Part shown: positions 1-7,513 of the stretch, one piece after another
How the letters are laid out: each line of letters starts with the position of its first letter
Position numbering within the stretch: the first letter of the stretch is position 1
Source of the DNA: a virus
Strand: one strand, 5' to 3'
Virus record (IMG/VR): IMGVR_UViG_3300047089_000122
Span: 1-27,165 of that record
Length of the DNA: 27,165 nt
Notes under the pieces: generated by a model
Told to the model about the DNA's origin: nothing
Databases searched by the model: none
What the model saw: the letters and a program-made list of their open reading frames with translations, nothing else
Position numbers and translations under genes: made by a program

Positions 1-287
1 AGCCATCCGGCTTGCTGGCTGTTCGCCGCCGGTGGCACGGTGTAGCCATCGATGATCAAGGCGCTGAAGGCCACGATCGGCTGATCGGGCAGGACGAGGC
101 TCGTCCCGCCAAGCCCGTTCAGCGTGAGCGTGGTGGATTGTGCGAGGAAGATCCGGCTGCAATAGTTTTGAATCAGGCGGCTCGTGGAGGTGAGCAGGCG
201 GCTCAGCAAGGGATCGGAGGCTTGGGTCTCAAGGGTGAGCCAGGCCTTGAGGCTCGCCAGGGTGCAGAGATCGGTGGGTTGCGACAC
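1..287 (-). CDS. Head-tail connector protein, gp6-like (3' end outside window)
   Basis: Reading leftward from a GTG at 287, the frame stays open to the window edge (95 codons). A GGAG lies about 9 bases before the GTG, inside the end of the preceding gene. The N-terminus has the form MSQPTDLCTLASLKAWL, then an alpha-helical stretch containing LLTSTSRLIQNYCSRIF. This resembles the HK97 gp6 / phage DNA-packaging connector family, whose helices form the ring under the portal. Its place two genes after the capsid gene fits. The family call rests on pattern and position. The C-terminus is not visible. Confidence 0.6.
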   Translation of the reverse strand, partial: MSQPTDLCTLASLKAWLTLETQASDPLLSRLLTSTSRLIQNYCSRIFLAQSTTLTLNGLGGTSLVLPDQPIVAFSALIIDGYTVPPAANSQQAGW

Positions 288-294
288 AATCGTC

Positions 295-486
295 TTACTC
301 CGTCAAATCCTGATGCCCCATCGAGACCAAGGCCGCGACGTGCTCCGGACGACAATAGAAGATCCCGTTCTTGCCCACCTTGAGTTCCATCCCGTCATGG
401 CCGATACAGGTCGCATCCTTGATCTGGCAGCGCATGCGGACATCACCCAACTGCTTGACCGGCTCTTTGTCTTTCTCATCAGCCAT
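295..486 (-). CDS. Small Cys-containing phage protein (63 aa), unknown function
   Basis: The ATG at 486 follows GAGG with 7 bases of spacing. The protein has an acidic and basic N-terminus, then Cys residues in RMRCQIKDATC and again in FYCRPEHV near the C-terminus, an arrangement that could bind a metal. It sits between the major capsid gene and the connector gene, so it is probably expressed with the head genes. Small capsid-associated proteins often occur at this place, but I do not recognise a family. Confidence 0.7.
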   Translation of the reverse strand: MADEKDKEPVKQLGDVRMRCQIKDATCIGHDGMELKVGKNGIFYCRPEHVAALVSMGHQDLTE

Positions 487-563
487 CGTGCATCCTCGTA
501 ATCATCAGTGAAGGAAGAGGGGGCGGCACGCCCGCGCGCGCCGCCTGGGCGACTCGGTTGCTG

Positions 564-2102
564 TTATCCGTTCGTGATGTTCGTGATCACCCCGAAGGCA
601 AACGGGGCAAAACACTGGAGCACTTCGTCGGCATAGACGCCGTACTCATAGCGCCGCTTCACGACCGGCCATTCGATCTGGTAATAGTCACGCCGCGTCC
701 GCACCTGCAGGACGTTCCCGACGTTCGAGATCGGGTAGGGCAAGGCGCTTGAATAGAACGCCATCGTGCCCGGCGGCATCGTCGGATGGATCTCGATCTT
801 CACCTGATAGTTGGTGATCTTATTCAAGTAGGAGCCGAGCACGGCCCCGGCATCGAACGTGGTCACGCCCTTCTTCTCCGCATCGATGTTGAAGCGGAAG
901 AGGGGGGCGGATCCGCCCGCGATGATCTTTTTATTGACGTTCAGCAGCTCTTGCGCGTTCATGAAGATCGTATCCGGCGAGAGCCGGTACAAGTTCCAGA
1001 ACTGCGCAAAGGCCGCATCGATTTCGGTGATCCCGCCGGCACCGTCTGCGGTGAGCGCGGTCCCGGTTCCAGGAGTGCCGGTGGCCAGGGCCTTCACATA
1101 GGCACCGGATGAGCCTTTATTGATCTGCGTGAGCAGACCGTCGAACACCAGGGCGTTCGTGCTCTGATCGGTCGCCGGCATCGACGCGGCGGTCTGCGCA
1201 CCGGCGGCGTTCGCAATGATCGACACGCTGTTGATCGTGGTGATCGCGCCGAGCACTTCGGCTCCGGCGGTCGCCCAGTACCAGGCATAGCCCACGGCGT
1301 TCGCCACGGCGGGCACGGTCGCGCCACAGGATCCGTTCGGGCCGGTGATGGAAGCGGTTTGTGCGGCAGACTTCCGCGCGGCGCCCCCGCCATACACATC
1401 CACGGTGCCGTCGGTATTCGTGCGGGATATCGAGGCCGGGACGACTGCCGAGGCAATGTTCACCGACTGCCCGACGAATCCGTTGTTCGCACCGGCGACG
1501 GCCCAATAGGCGTCGTAGCCCAACGCAATACAGATCACGCTCAGGGTTTGGGTCGCGAGCGTCCCGCCCGAGGCCGAGGCGACCATGGTTGGGGTGGGTG
1601 TGGTGCCCAGCAGCACGCTGGTATTCCCACCCAGGATCACGTTCTCCTCCGCGATCATCGTGGAGCGCAGGAGACCTTCCACGGCGATGCTCTTGATGTC
1701 TTCAAAATTCTCCGCCGCATAGTCGGCTTCGAATGTCACGTAGTCTTCCAGCCCGATCCCGCGATAGGCGGCGAAATAATCGGCGGTTGTGCTCACGATC
1801 GCGCCGCCTCGGTTGCCGCCGGAGACGCCAGGGGAGAGCATCCCGGTGTTCACACCGGTCACGGCTTTCCAGTTCGCTTGAATGCCGCCCTTGCCGCTCA
1901 CACGCGGGATCCGGTTCCGCAGCGGGGTGAGGACCGGATAGAGCTTCTTGCTGGGCGCCTCAAGGTCGTAGGCGGTGATCCCGGTCGTAGCCGAGCCCGA
2001 CTGGGTCCAGGCCTTCGCCAGATCCTGTGCCTTGTTCAGGTCGAGGTTGGGATTGATCGACCGGAGCAGCTCGACGGTTTGCTGGATCATCGCTGCGTTC
2101 AT
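564..2102 (-). CDS. Major capsid protein (HK97-fold type, with tandem Ig-like insertion)
   Basis: 512 aa, from an ATG preceded by AAGGAGAG. The protein would form the icosahedral head shell. The call rests on its place directly after protease/scaffold, portal and terminase genes, on its length, and on C-terminal features usual for such proteins (IFMNAQELLNVNKKI around 400, then RTRRDYYQIEWPVVKRRYEYG near the end, given here only as a location cue). Residues about 165-315 look inserted and contain two similar segments, ALGYDAYWAVAGA (193-205) and AVGYAWYWATAGA (269-281), each followed by a strand-rich tail, suggesting two Ig-like surface domains. There is a long stem-loop directly upstream. 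The family assignment is firm in role; the insertion's function is inferred. Confidence 0.88.
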   Translation of the reverse strand: MNAAMIQQTVELLRSINPNLDLNKAQDLAKAWTQSGSATTGITAYDLEAPSKKLYPVLTPLRNRIPRVSGKGGIQANWKAVTGVNTGMLSPGVSGGNRGGAIVSTTADYFAAYRGIGLEDYVTFEADYAAENFEDIKSIAVEGLLRSTMIAEENVILGGNTSVLLGTTPTPTMVASASGGTLATQTLSVICIALGYDAYWAVAGANNGFVGQSVNIASAVVPASISRTNTDGTVDVYGGGAARKSAAQTASITGPNGSCGATVPAVANAVGYAWYWATAGAEVLGAITTINSVSIIANAAGAQTAASMPATDQSTNALVFDGLLTQINKGSSGAYVKALATGTPGTGTALTADGAGGITEIDAAFAQFWNLYRLSPDTIFMNAQELLNVNKKIIAGGSAPLFRFNIDAEKKGVTTFDAGAVLGSYLNKITNYQVKIEIHPTMPPGTMAFYSSALPYPISNVGNVLQVRTRRDYYQIEWPVVKRRYEYGVYADEVLQCFAPFAFGVITNITNG

Positions 2103-2126
2103 GGGGGCTCTCCTTGGTTAAAAACA

Positions 2127-2167
2127 AAAGGCCACGCCAGGGAGCGGTCTCCCCACGCGTGGCCTTT
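2127..2167 (-). terminator. Long stem-loop with U-rich tail before the capsid gene
   Basis: Arms at 2127-2137 and 2157-2167 pair perfectly over 11 bp (AAAGGCCACGC with GCGTGGCCTTT). Inside, GGGAG (2140-2144) pairs with CTCCC (2149-2153) around a four-base loop. Reading leftward, the stem is followed by TTTTGTTTTT, as in an intrinsic terminator. It lies between the protease/tiny-ORF pair and the capsid gene, where a leaky terminator or RNA-stability element could adjust transcript levels. A near copy is at 25225-25269. Confidence 0.75.
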
Positions 2168-2188
2168 GTCCGTGTGATCGGTGTAGGC

Positions 2189-2284
2189 TTATTTCTTCAA
2201 CAGCTCGTGGATCTTCTTCTTGAACCCCTCCAGAATCTTCAGCATCTCGATGAGCAATGCGCGCTCATCAGGGGAGAACGCCAT
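2189..2284 (-). CDS. Tiny helical protein (31 aa) before the capsid stem-loop
   Basis: The ATG at 2284 directly follows the TAG stop of the protease gene, so translation would be by coupling. The product is one predicted amphipathic, lysine-rich helix ending KKKIHELLKK. Its second half, KILEGFKKKIHELL, matches the tiny ORF at 25288-25344 (TILEGLKRKIETLL). Both ORFs sit immediately before the same type of stem-loop. Function unknown. It could be a small scaffold-like or regulatory peptide, or a leader whose translation affects the hairpin. Expression is not proven. Confidence 0.55.
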   Translation of the reverse strand: MAFSPDERALLIEMLKILEGFKKKIHELLKK

Positions 2285-2881
2285 CTAGGCCGCCGGCTGC
2301 ATGTACGGGATGGGCTTGCTGTGCGCGGCCTTGATCAAATCATTCGCGGTCGCAGTCGCCGGATCGAGTGCTTTCTTGTCCACGCCTCCGCCGTCCTCTT
2401 CCTTCGTCACCGCGCGGGTGTTGCCTTTGCCTGCCGCCGGCTGCTTCTCCAAGGTCTCGATGCGTTTCGCGAGCGCGGTGTTGGCGTTCGCGAGCTTCGT
2501 GATCTCGCCGGTCAAGGTGGTCAACAGATCATTCGTCTTTTTCTGCAGCTCGCCCGACTTCTGGGCCATCGCCATGGCGTCATCCTTCTGCGCGGTCGCA
2601 TCGGCATCGGTCGCCGCTGCGCCTGTATCACTGGCCCCGGTATCGCCGCCGGCAGTCGTGGCGTTGCTTGCATCGCCATCCGCCAGGGTCTTCATCTCGC
2701 CGAGGCTCATGCTGTTCAGGGCATCCAGAAGGGCCATCATGGGTTTCTTGACATTCTTCGGCACCCCGCCGTCTTCGCTCATTTCCTCGAGCGTAGACAT
2801 CAGCGTATGGACGTCATCCGGGGAGACCTTCGCGAGTACGCTCACCTTAAGTAACGCAGGGCCCAGGGTTGTCTTGGACAT
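2285..2881 (-). CDS. Nested scaffold protein from internal start (putative)
   Basis: Inside the protease gene and in the same frame, an ATG at 2881 (residue 168 of the long form) is preceded by GGGAGAG with 5 bases of spacing. That is much better than any signal at the outer start. It falls at the border between protease and scaffold parts and would give a 198-aa scaffold alone, starting MSKTTLGPALLKV. The arrangement is like lambda C/Nu3, where the scaffold is the C-terminal part of the protease gene made from an internal start. Initiation here is inferred from sequence only. Confidence 0.6.
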   Translation of the reverse strand: MSKTTLGPALLKVSVLAKVSPDDVHTLMSTLEEMSEDGGVPKNVKKPMMALLDALNSMSLGEMKTLADGDASNATTAGGDTGASDTGAAATDADATAQKDDAMAMAQKSGELQKKTNDLLTTLTGEITKLANANTALAKRIETLEKQPAAGKGNTRAVTKEEDGGGVDKKALDPATATANDLIKAAHSKPIPYMQPAA

Positions 2882-3382
2882 GGCAGCTCTCCCTTGTGTT
2901 TGGAATTTTCTGAACTCGACGGCGCCGCCGTCCTTGATCATTTGAAAGAGCGCGGTCGGGATGCAGGGCGCATCGACGAGCGAGCCTTCGGAGGGATTCG
3001 CCACATAGCGCGTGAGGTCTCCGTCCGGCCACTGCTTCACATATTTGCCGCCGATCGAGAAGCCGGTATAGACGCCCTCGGTGACCTTCTTCCATTCGGC
3101 GGGATCGACGACCTTCGCGCCGACGTGAATCATTTTGTTGGCATCGTCATACTGGAAATCGATGAACTTGCCAGCGGCCACGGAGCCGTGCATCGCGCGC
3201 AGGTTGCCCAGGCTCTTGCCGTCGGTGACCTTCTCGAAGTGCTCGTTCCATTTTTCAAAATAGGGTTTGCTCAGCGCGTAGTCGAAGATCTCGTTCGAGC
3301 TGTCGGGGATTTCTGCGGCGAGGACGCCCCACACTTCTTGCTTGGTGGCGTCCACTTTCGTGAGCGGGACAATCAGCTGCAT
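2285..3382 (-). CDS. Prohead serine protease fused to scaffold (XkdF-like)
   Basis: 365 aa from the ATG at 3382. GTG codons at 3391 and 3403 are alternatives and none has a clear ribosome binding site. Residues 1 to about 160 resemble the XkdF-type phage protease: EVWGVLAAEIPDSSNEIFDY, then a His in RAMHGS (about residue 65) and a Ser in TGFSIGG (about 109), which are the likely catalytic pair. The rest is scaffold-like: an acidic, Ala/Thr/Asp-rich linker and a coiled-coil segment with LQKKTNDLLTTL and LANANTALAKRIETLEKQ. Such proteins guide capsid assembly and then cleave the scaffold and themselves. The gene lies between MuF and the capsid gene as expected. Confidence 0.82.
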   Translation of the reverse strand: MQLIVPLTKVDATKQEVWGVLAAEIPDSSNEIFDYALSKPYFEKWNEHFEKVTDGKSLGNLRAMHGSVAAGKFIDFQYDDANKMIHVGAKVVDPAEWKKVTEGVYTGFSIGGKYVKQWPDGDLTRYVANPSEGSLVDAPCIPTALFQMIKDGGAVEFRKFQTQGRAAMSKTTLGPALLKVSVLAKVSPDDVHTLMSTLEEMSEDGGVPKNVKKPMMALLDALNSMSLGEMKTLADGDASNATTAGGDTGASDTGAAATDADATAQKDDAMAMAQKSGELQKKTNDLLTTLTGEITKLANANTALAKRIETLEKQPAAGKGNTRAVTKEEDGGGVDKKALDPATATANDLIKAAHSKPIPYMQPAA

Positions 3383-3440
3383 GGTCGGCACGGTACAGCG
3401 CACCGCAGGCCGAGGCTAGGACGAACGAATACCAACGGGA

Positions 3441-4244
3441 CTAGACGAGCGATTCCTCGGAGCGGTCGGCGACATCCGCCTCGTCGTCTAATACCGGCAG
3501 GACATCACACTCGCAGTTCGGGTGATAGGGCGGCCCGTCATCTCCACTCGGAAACTCATCGTCGATCGGGATGGGGCCGGCATCGGCATTGTCTGGACAG
3601 TCGCAGGTGTCGGCGTCATCGTGGAGGTCGCTCAAGATGCTTTCCTTCTGCTCGACGCCCATCGTTTTGTAGCCTTCGAGATTGCCCTGCACGTCGGCCT
3701 TGGCGGTTTCGGTGCGCGCGATCATCTCCGATCGGTGTGAGCCAAACGCCTCGCTCAGATCGAGCCGTTCTGCGAGGGTGTCGTTGCTCCATCCCTCATC
3801 GATCGCCTCCTGCACGAGCTCACGGATTGCATCCCGCGTGCTCTCGGTGATCGCCCACTTCGGGTCTGGGTTCTGCATCAGGTGGCCGGCGACGATCTTC
3901 ATGCCCACCATCTCGGCCGCACGCGCTTCGGCCCAGTCTTCTGCGCGGGTGTTGGCGAGGGTGGTGATGGCATCGAGGGGCTGCTCCGCCTTGCGGGCCC
4001 GGTAGCGACGGATCTGTGCGATCGCTTGCTGCGCCCCGTCCTGCGCCACGCGCACGAGGATGGGGGTGACCTGTGGGATCAACGCCTGCCAATCGATCCG
4101 GATATGGTCGACGCCCGCGAGCAGATGCGCGCCCGGTCCGATCGGGATCATGTAGGACTTCAGTTGATGGAGAATGGACGGGATCTGCGCGTGTAGGAAT
4201 TCAGACAGGACCACGGTGAGCGCACGCCGGGCGGTCGTGAGCAC
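3441..4244 (-). CDS. Minor head protein, Mu F / SPP1 gp7-like
   Basis: The C-terminal part carries the MuF signature: RTETAKADVQGNLEGYK, a region with DTCDCPDNADAG, and PYHPNCECDVLPVL, probably binding a metal through its Cys and His residues. Members sit inside or at the base of the capsid and help DNA ejection or head assembly, and follow the portal gene as here. The start is uncertain. The open frame runs back to 4589 within the portal gene, but no ATG lies near the portal stop. A GTG at 4244 preceded by AGGAAG is the best independent start (267 aa). A frameshift from the portal at the A9 tract is an alternative. Confidence 0.85.
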   Translation of the reverse strand: MLTTARRALTVVLSEFLHAQIPSILHQLKSYMIPIGPGAHLLAGVDHIRIDWQALIPQVTPILVRVAQDGAQQAIAQIRRYRARKAEQPLDAITTLANTRAEDWAEARAAEMVGMKIVAGHLMQNPDPKWAITESTRDAIRELVQEAIDEGWSNDTLAERLDLSEAFGSHRSEMIARTETAKADVQGNLEGYKTMGVEQKESILSDLHDDADTCDCPDNADAGPIPIDDEFPSGDDGPPYHPNCECDVLPVLDDEADVADRSEESLV

Positions 4245-4269
4245 CCGGCGCTTCCTGCTGATCGGGACG

Positions 4270-4308
4270 AAGCCCGCCGCTCTCAGTACCGATGCGGGCT
4301 TTTTTTTT
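4270..4308 (-). promoter_or_regulatory. A9 tract plus hairpin at portal/MuF overlap (frameshift signal or terminator)
   Basis: On the minus strand nine consecutive A (4308 to 4300) are followed at once by an 8-bp stem, 4294-4301 with 4270-4277 (AAGCCCGC with GCGGGCTT, 16-base loop). The A run lies seven codons before the portal stop. A -1 slip on A AAA AAA would move ribosomes into the MuF frame. On the plus strand the same bases read as a textbook intrinsic terminator (GC stem then T9), which could stop antisense transcription. Which role is real cannot be settled from sequence. Confidence 0.45.
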
Positions 4309-5689
4309 GAGCCTTGGCGAGTTTCGCCGTGTCGGTGGGTTGTGGGATTGTCGCGCCGACCGGCACGTAGCCTTGCGCCGTGAGCACCATCGGCGTTGTA
4401 TGTCCGGTGGGGGCCCAGCCGCGGTCCGCACGCACTTCGTCGATCGAGCGAATGCCGGACTCCACATAGGCCTGGTCGACCTTGGCTTGCTCGCCGGGGT
4501 CCATTGATTCGGCGTCCTTCATGACGAAGCAATACTCCGTCTTGCCCAGGTATTTGTTGAGCAGCAACGTCATCAGGTTCTCGGTCCACTTGATCAGCGG
4601 CACCAATCCTTCGGCCTTCGCTTCTTCAGCTTGCGACTGCGCCGTCGCACGGTTCTGCTGTTTCACGAGGAAGCTGGGCGACACGCTGAAGGCGTAGCAG
4701 ATCACGCGCGCGAGCCACTCGTCGTATTCATCCTTGAGGGTTTCGGCTTTGGTCGGCGTGTAGTTCTTGCTGATATCGCCCGGGATGAAGCGCGCATGCC
4801 GACGCATCGCGGTGTTCCCTTCCATGAGCGAGTCCCAGTAGACCTGAAACGATTTGATCTGGTCGGTGGTCCACGTGGCCGGCATCCCGATCAATGCCTC
4901 GGGCACGTTGCCCTCGGTGTAATACTGCATCTGGTGAATCTGCCGGCGGATCGCGATGTTCACCGTCATGATCACTTGCTCCACCGGCGAGTAGCCGTAG
5001 AGCTTCCACGTCCGGAGATTGCGCGGGACATAGATCAACTCGTCCGCGCTGTAGTCGTGCGCAGGGAGGCCTTTCAGGATCTGCTGGTAGGCCACGTCCG
5101 GCGGCAGCGGGGTCCGTCCGCTGTCGTCGATCTTCCGCACAATCGTGCCGCCATCGATCGGTTCGAATCCGTAGAGCGCGCCGCCCTTGTTCAATCGCGC
5201 ATAGAGGCATGGCGCATCGATCACGAGCATGTCCTCGAGGATCATCCGATACCACGTCTCCCAGCTATGCTCCTGATCGGGATAGGCGAAGAAGTCGGAG
5301 AGCTGCTGAATTTCTTGCTTCTGTTCCGGTGTGGGGCGCGCCTGGTCCTGTTTGAGCTGGATCACCCAATTGAGTTTGACCAGCTGATCCTTGCGCGTTT
5401 CGATCACGATCCGGATGAGATCATAGCTATCGGCGAGCGTGCGCAGCATCGAGAAGGAGATCGCTTCGCCGGCGCGCGGCGACGTCTGCAAGTTGTAATA
5501 GACCGGGTAGTCGAGCTGCCGGCCTTCGGTCTGATCCTGTGCAATCGGCGCGAGAGGTTGGCCGGAGCCGAACCAGGAGGGTTCTTTCCCGGTGACCACA
5601 TAGCGCACGCCTTCGACGACGCGCGCGATCAGGCTCGTCGGCACCGGCGCGCCCATCGTGTCACGGACGGTTTTCTTGAGGTCGCTCAT
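4283..5689 (-). CDS. Portal protein
   Basis: 468 aa, started at the ATG at 5689 because GAGGAG lies 8-9 bases before it; an in-frame extension to 5740 lacks such a signal. The portal is the dodecameric ring at one capsid vertex through which DNA enters and leaves and to which terminase docks. Typical portions are seen: SMLRTLADSYDLIRIVIETR near the N-terminus, TWYRMILEDMLVIDAPCLY, GYSPVEQVI, and AFSVSPSFLVKQQNRATAQ near the C-terminal third, as in lambda/HK97-type portals. It lies between TerL and MuF. The last codons span the A9 tract described separately. Confidence 0.9.
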   Translation of the reverse strand: MSDLKKTVRDTMGAPVPTSLIARVVEGVRYVVTGKEPSWFGSGQPLAPIAQDQTEGRQLDYPVYYNLQTSPRAGEAISFSMLRTLADSYDLIRIVIETRKDQLVKLNWVIQLKQDQARPTPEQKQEIQQLSDFFAYPDQEHSWETWYRMILEDMLVIDAPCLYARLNKGGALYGFEPIDGGTIVRKIDDSGRTPLPPDVAYQQILKGLPAHDYSADELIYVPRNLRTWKLYGYSPVEQVIMTVNIAIRRQIHQMQYYTEGNVPEALIGMPATWTTDQIKSFQVYWDSLMEGNTAMRRHARFIPGDISKNYTPTKAETLKDEYDEWLARVICYAFSVSPSFLVKQQNRATAQSQAEEAKAEGLVPLIKWTENLMTLLLNKYLGKTEYCFVMKDAESMDPGEQAKVDQAYVESGIRSIDEVRADRGWAPTGHTTPMVLTAQGYVPVGATIPQPTDTAKLAKAQKKSPHRY

Positions 5690-5708
5690 GGACGGATCTC
5701 CTCGAACG

Positions 5709-6146
5709 TTAGAATTGCTCTTGATTCCGCAAGTCGGCATAGGCCTGCGCTTCCGGGGCGCGGAGCAGCAGCAGATGCACGCCGTCAGGCCGCTCGTCGG
5801 CGACCAGCACTTTCAAGTCGCGCGCTGGCAGATCCTCGAATGTCTTGAGCCAGTCACGCTCGAGTATGATTTCTGTCTGACGGAACTTCTCCATGATCAG
5901 GCCCACGATCTTTTGCCATTCCATGTTCTGCGCTTGTGTCTCGGTCAGGTCCGGAGGCGCGCTGCTCTCGAGGGCCACGGCCATCCGCTGAATGATCTCG
6001 ATCGCGGCGGTCATCCCCGAGCCCCAGGCGAGCGACTTGTCTTGCTGCGCGAGGTAGTGCTGCCGGAGCATGCGTTCGATCGTGCGCGTCATGTGGGCAT
6101 GGAGACGCGCGAGCTGTTGCTCTTGGGCGGTCAGGGGGACGCTCAT
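5709..6146 (-). CDS. Phage protein between TerL and portal (145 aa), unknown function
   Basis: The ATG at 6146 overlaps the TerL stop (ATGA) and AAAGGA lies just upstream, inside the TerL gene, so expression is tied to the terminase. The sequence begins MSVPLTAQEQQLARLHAHM and is helical and charged, with an Arg/Asp-rich second half and the ending YADLRNQEQF. No catalytic motif or membrane segment is apparent. Packaging accessory proteins or small head proteins occur in this place in other phages. I do not recognise the family. Confidence 0.75.
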   Translation of the reverse strand: MSVPLTAQEQQLARLHAHMTRTIERMLRQHYLAQQDKSLAWGSGMTAAIEIIQRMAVALESSAPPDLTETQAQNMEWQKIVGLIMEKFRQTEIILERDWLKTFEDLPARDLKVLVADERPDGVHLLLLRAPEAQAYADLRNQEQF

Positions 6147-7513
6147 GTCGATCCTTTCGGTTGCTTCGCCTGTTGCTGCTCCGCATAGAGCCCGGCGTAG
6201 TAGTCGAGGAGCCCTGTCGTTTGCTCTCCTAACATCAATTCGGTGAAGGCCCACACGAGCGCGTCCATTCGGTCCGGAGAATCGGCGCCGGGGATCCAGT
6301 TGCACATCTGGTCTTCGAGCTCGGCGAAGGTGCCGACGTGGTGACAGCGGCCCTGCTCGTAGAGTGCCCCAATCGGTTCGGCCCTGGTCAGCTTCCCTCG
6401 GCTCGCATGCACCGGAACAAAGCGGACGGTCTCCTTCGCGGCCTCGGCAGCGGTCTTCACGGTATAGCCCACCATCTCGCCGCCGTTGTTCGTCTCCCCC
6501 ACGATCGCATCGGCCTTCCAGTCCTTGTACAGTTCGACGGCCTTGGCGCCCCACTGTCCTGGCGTATAGTGCCCGGTCGCGTCCTGCAGCACATAGCCGT
6601 GTGCGTCCTGCCCCAGGCCGGCCACGACGATCCCGGTCTCGTCGTTCTCCTCATCGCTCGAGGCCGCCGGGTCGATCGCGATCACGATCCGTCGAAAGAG
6701 CGGCGGCACATCGACGCGATGCTGATCGAGCAGCGGATAGGTCCACAGCGCGCCGATGAGATCGTCGAGCAGATCGCCGTCGATCTCCTGTCGGCCCAGC
6801 CGGGTGCCTTGATACTTCTTCAGAATCTTCGAGAGGAACGTGGGCGCCAAGTTCGCGGCGTTGAGGTAGGTGCTGCCGTGCGTCACGATCGTGCTGGGAT
6901 CGCTCAGGATCTCTCGCATCGTGGGTGTCGGCCTGGGCGTCGTGGTGACGCAGGCGCGCGGGTCTTCCCCGAGGCGCAGGCCGAACATGAAGTTGTCCCA
7001 GGTCTTCTGCGGATATTTAAACTTGGCGAGCTCATCGACCCAGCCGGCGTGATGCTGCGGGCCACGGAGCGCGTCCGGGACTTCGCCGGAGAACGACGTG
7101 GCGATCGAGCCGTTCTTCCAACTCAGCCGGCGCTTCGTGGGTTCGTAACGGGGACGCTCGGTGATCGAAGCGACGGTGAGGATCCCTGAATCACCTTCGA
7201 TCATCGTGTCGCGCACGTCTGCCGGCGTCTTCCCGATCAGGCAGAGCCGGCGTCGTGGTGTGCGTGCATGCCTCAAGATGAACTCAGCCCCCATGCGCGT
7301 CTTCCCATAGCCTCGGCCGGCTTTGACCATCCATGTGACCCAGTCGCCCCCCGGCTCCTGCTGATCCGTGCGACACCAGAAATCCCACTCATGTTCCATC
7401 GCCTCGAGTTCCGCCTCGCTCAGGCTCTTGAAGAACCGCAGGCGCTCCATTTCGTTGAGCGAGGCGAGCCAGCTTGCCATGTATCGAGGAGAGCAATTCT
7501 TCGCGGGTGGCAT
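6143..7513 (-). CDS. terL: Terminase large subunit (ATPase and nuclease)
   Basis: 456 aa, the motor that pumps and cuts phage DNA at the portal. The ATPase part has Walker A AGRGYGKT (65-72), Walker B GWVDE (157-161) and a TTPRP coupling motif (191-195). The RNase H-like nuclease part has Asp281 in IAIDPA, Glu340 in GETNNGG and Asp417 in SPDRMDALVWA. The N-terminal LSEAELEAMEHEWDFW fits the Terminase_6 type. The ATG at 7513 has GGAGGA 10 bases upstream, so the gene overlaps the end of terS by 125 bases. A later ATG at 7480 has no such signal. Confidence 0.95.
   Translation of the reverse strand: MPPAKNCSPRYMASWLASLNEMERLRFFKSLSEAELEAMEHEWDFWCRTDQQEPGGDWVTWMVKAGRGYGKTRMGAEFILRHARTPRRRLCLIGKTPADVRDTMIEGDSGILTVASITERPRYEPTKRRLSWKNGSIATSFSGEVPDALRGPQHHAGWVDELAKFKYPQKTWDNFMFGLRLGEDPRACVTTTPRPTPTMREILSDPSTIVTHGSTYLNAANLAPTFLSKILKKYQGTRLGRQEIDGDLLDDLIGALWTYPLLDQHRVDVPPLFRRIVIAIDPAASSDEENDETGIVVAGLGQDAHGYVLQDATGHYTPGQWGAKAVELYKDWKADAIVGETNNGGEMVGYTVKTAAEAAKETVRFVPVHASRGKLTRAEPIGALYEQGRCHHVGTFAELEDQMCNWIPGADSPDRMDALVWAFTELMLGEQTTGLLDYYAGLYAEQQQAKQPKGST

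Noticed and set aside
508-535. GC-rich inverted repeat between capsid and the next gene
   Set aside because: A six-base GGCGGC/GCCGCC stem with a 12-base loop and no T tract is weak in such GC-rich DNA, so no terminator is claimed.
1359-2177. Long plus-strand open frame opposite the capsid gene
   Set aside because: It is the antisense shadow of the capsid gene, rich in Arg/Gly with no ribosome binding site; the minus-strand capsid protein is clear.
4245-4589. N-terminal 115-codon extension of the MuF protein
   Set aside because: It lies mostly within the portal coding sequence in another frame, with a low-complexity Arg-rich product. Only a frameshift at the A9 tract could use a small part of it.
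4631-5848. Plus-strand open frame of 405 codons opposite the portal gene
   Set aside because: Antisense shadow of a well-supported portal gene in GC-rich DNA; no motif or start signal.
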